NCBI GenBank assembly: GCA_946482565.1
Contig: CAMLSB010000130.1
Location: 1 to 5,282 of the forward strand
Source of the DNA: an uncultured Lysobacteraceae bacterium
GTDB taxonomy: Bacteria > Pseudomonadota > Gammaproteobacteria > Xanthomonadales > Xanthomonadaceae
Direction: 5' to 3'
DNA length: 5,282 nucleotides
Shown one piece after another: positions 4,670 through 5,282 of the stretch (position 1 is the first letter of the stretch; each line of letters begins with the position of its first letter). The translations under genes and the position numbers were made by a program. Under the pieces are notes generated by a model that made no database searches, was not told the DNA's origin, and was given only the letters and a program-made list of their open reading frames with translations.

Positions 4670-5282
4670 ATGCGCATAGGACTCGTCGTCGATTCGGCCT
4701 GCGACCTCCCCGGTCGCTATTTCCGCGACCACGCCATCACCTTGCTGCCGGTGACCGTGAACATCGGCGACGACACGCTCACCGACATGCGCGACGAGCA
4801 GGAAACGCTGCAGTTCCTGCATTCGCACATCGCCGAGCGCGGCGCCGACGCGGAGACCGCGCCCTTCAGCGTGCAGCAGATCCAGGAGCTGTTCCTGGGC
4901 CGGCTGGTGATCGACTACGACTACGTGTTCTGCCTGACCACCACCCGCACCCGCAGCCCGATCTACGACAACGCCACCCAGGCCAGCTTCGCGATCCTCA
5001 ACGAATACCGGCCGATCCGCGCCGCGGCGGGCCACGACACGCCGTTCGCGCTGCGGGTGGTGGACTCGCAGAACGTGTTCGCCGGCCAGGGCGTGACCGC
5101 GGTGGAAGCGGTGCGCCTGATCGAGGCGGGCGAGGGCGCGGCGAAGATCCGCGCGCGCCTCGAATACCTGGCGCTGCACACGCACGCCTACATGGTCGCG
5201 CCCGACCTGCATTACCTGCGCGCGCGGACCCGCAAGCGCGGCGACCGCAGCGTGAGCCTGGTCAGCGCCACGCTGGGCAGCG
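4670..5282 (+). CDS. DegV family protein, N-terminal part (3' end outside window)
   Basis: The frame is open from ATG 4670 to the window end, giving 204 residues; DegV proteins are usually about 280-310. The ribosome binding site is CAGGGA (4656-4661), eight bases before the ATG. The N-terminus, MRIGLVVDSACDLP, is the DegV hallmark strand and loop. Later come FALRVVDSQNVFAGQG, matching the family 'vvDS...gqG' block at the start of the second domain, and DLHYLRARTRKRGDRSV, matching the 'yL.kgGRi' block. DegV proteins bind long-chain fatty acids; in Gram-positives the FakB members present fatty acid to the kinase FakA. No FakA-like gene is in the window. The central SSxxSGTY-like binding loop is replaced here by CLTTTRTRSPIYDNA, so lipid binding may differ. 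Confidence 0.85.
   Translation, partial: MRIGLVVDSACDLPGRYFRDHAITLLPVTVNIGDDTLTDMRDEQETLQFLHSHIAERGADAETAPFSVQQIQELFLGRLVIDYDYVFCLTTTRTRSPIYDNATQASFAILNEYRPIRAAAGHDTPFALRVVDSQNVFAGQGVTAVEAVRLIEAGEGAAKIRARLEYLALHTHAYMVAPDLHYLRARTRKRGDRSVSLVSATLGS

Noticed and set aside
4640..5212. Minus-strand open frame of about 190 codons opposite the DegV gene
   Set aside because: The plus strand starts with a ribosome binding site and the DegV hallmark motif; the minus frame has no family features.
1..5282. A new defence system or mobile island
   Set aside because: All genes match known housekeeping or conserved families, the coding composition is uniform, and strands alternate with no accessory gene cluster.

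Overview
The window is high-GC bacterial chromosome with strong G/C preference at third codon positions. It is densely packed, with short intergenic gaps. The gene content fits a gammaproteobacterium of the Xanthomonadaceae/Lysobacteraceae group (Lysobacter, Luteimonas or relatives). The pointers are a CGFS glutaredoxin fused to a rhodanese domain, DUF924 and DUF817 genes, a short-form AMP nucleosidase and a Gram-negative DegV-like protein. The placement rests on remembered family distribution and protein style; no search was run.

Layout from left to right: (1) the C-terminal part of a class I SAM-dependent methyltransferase (+), overlapping tail-to-tail with (2) a membrane-anchored polysaccharide deacetylase (-). 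(3) A short divergent promoter region containing a 14-bp perfect palindrome and a TAGAAT -10 element. (4) A three-domain Grx4-type protein (+): CGFS glutaredoxin, A-type Fe-S-carrier-like domain without cysteines, rhodanese. (5) A perfect 33-bp inverted repeat with A6/T6 ends, which fills the gap to (6) a convergent DUF924 gene (-). (7) A DUF817 multi-pass membrane protein (+) with an internal sequence repeat. (8) A compact hairpin in the 27-bp convergent gap. (9) A short-form AMP nucleosidase (-). (10) A divergent intergenic region. (11) The N-terminal two thirds or so of a DegV-family protein (+), cut by the window end.

The genes alternate in strand, so most are monocistronic and there is no multigene operon. 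They look like separate housekeeping functions: Fe-S/redox trafficking, purine salvage, lipid binding and envelope glycan modification. The methyltransferase and deacetylase could be the edge of an envelope or pigment cluster lying to the left, but that cannot be decided here. I found no CRISPR array, tRNA, rRNA, transposase, phage gene or defence system. The most interesting items are the AT-rich palindromic element at 2211-2297 and the Grx4/A-type-like/rhodanese fusion with its degenerate middle domain.
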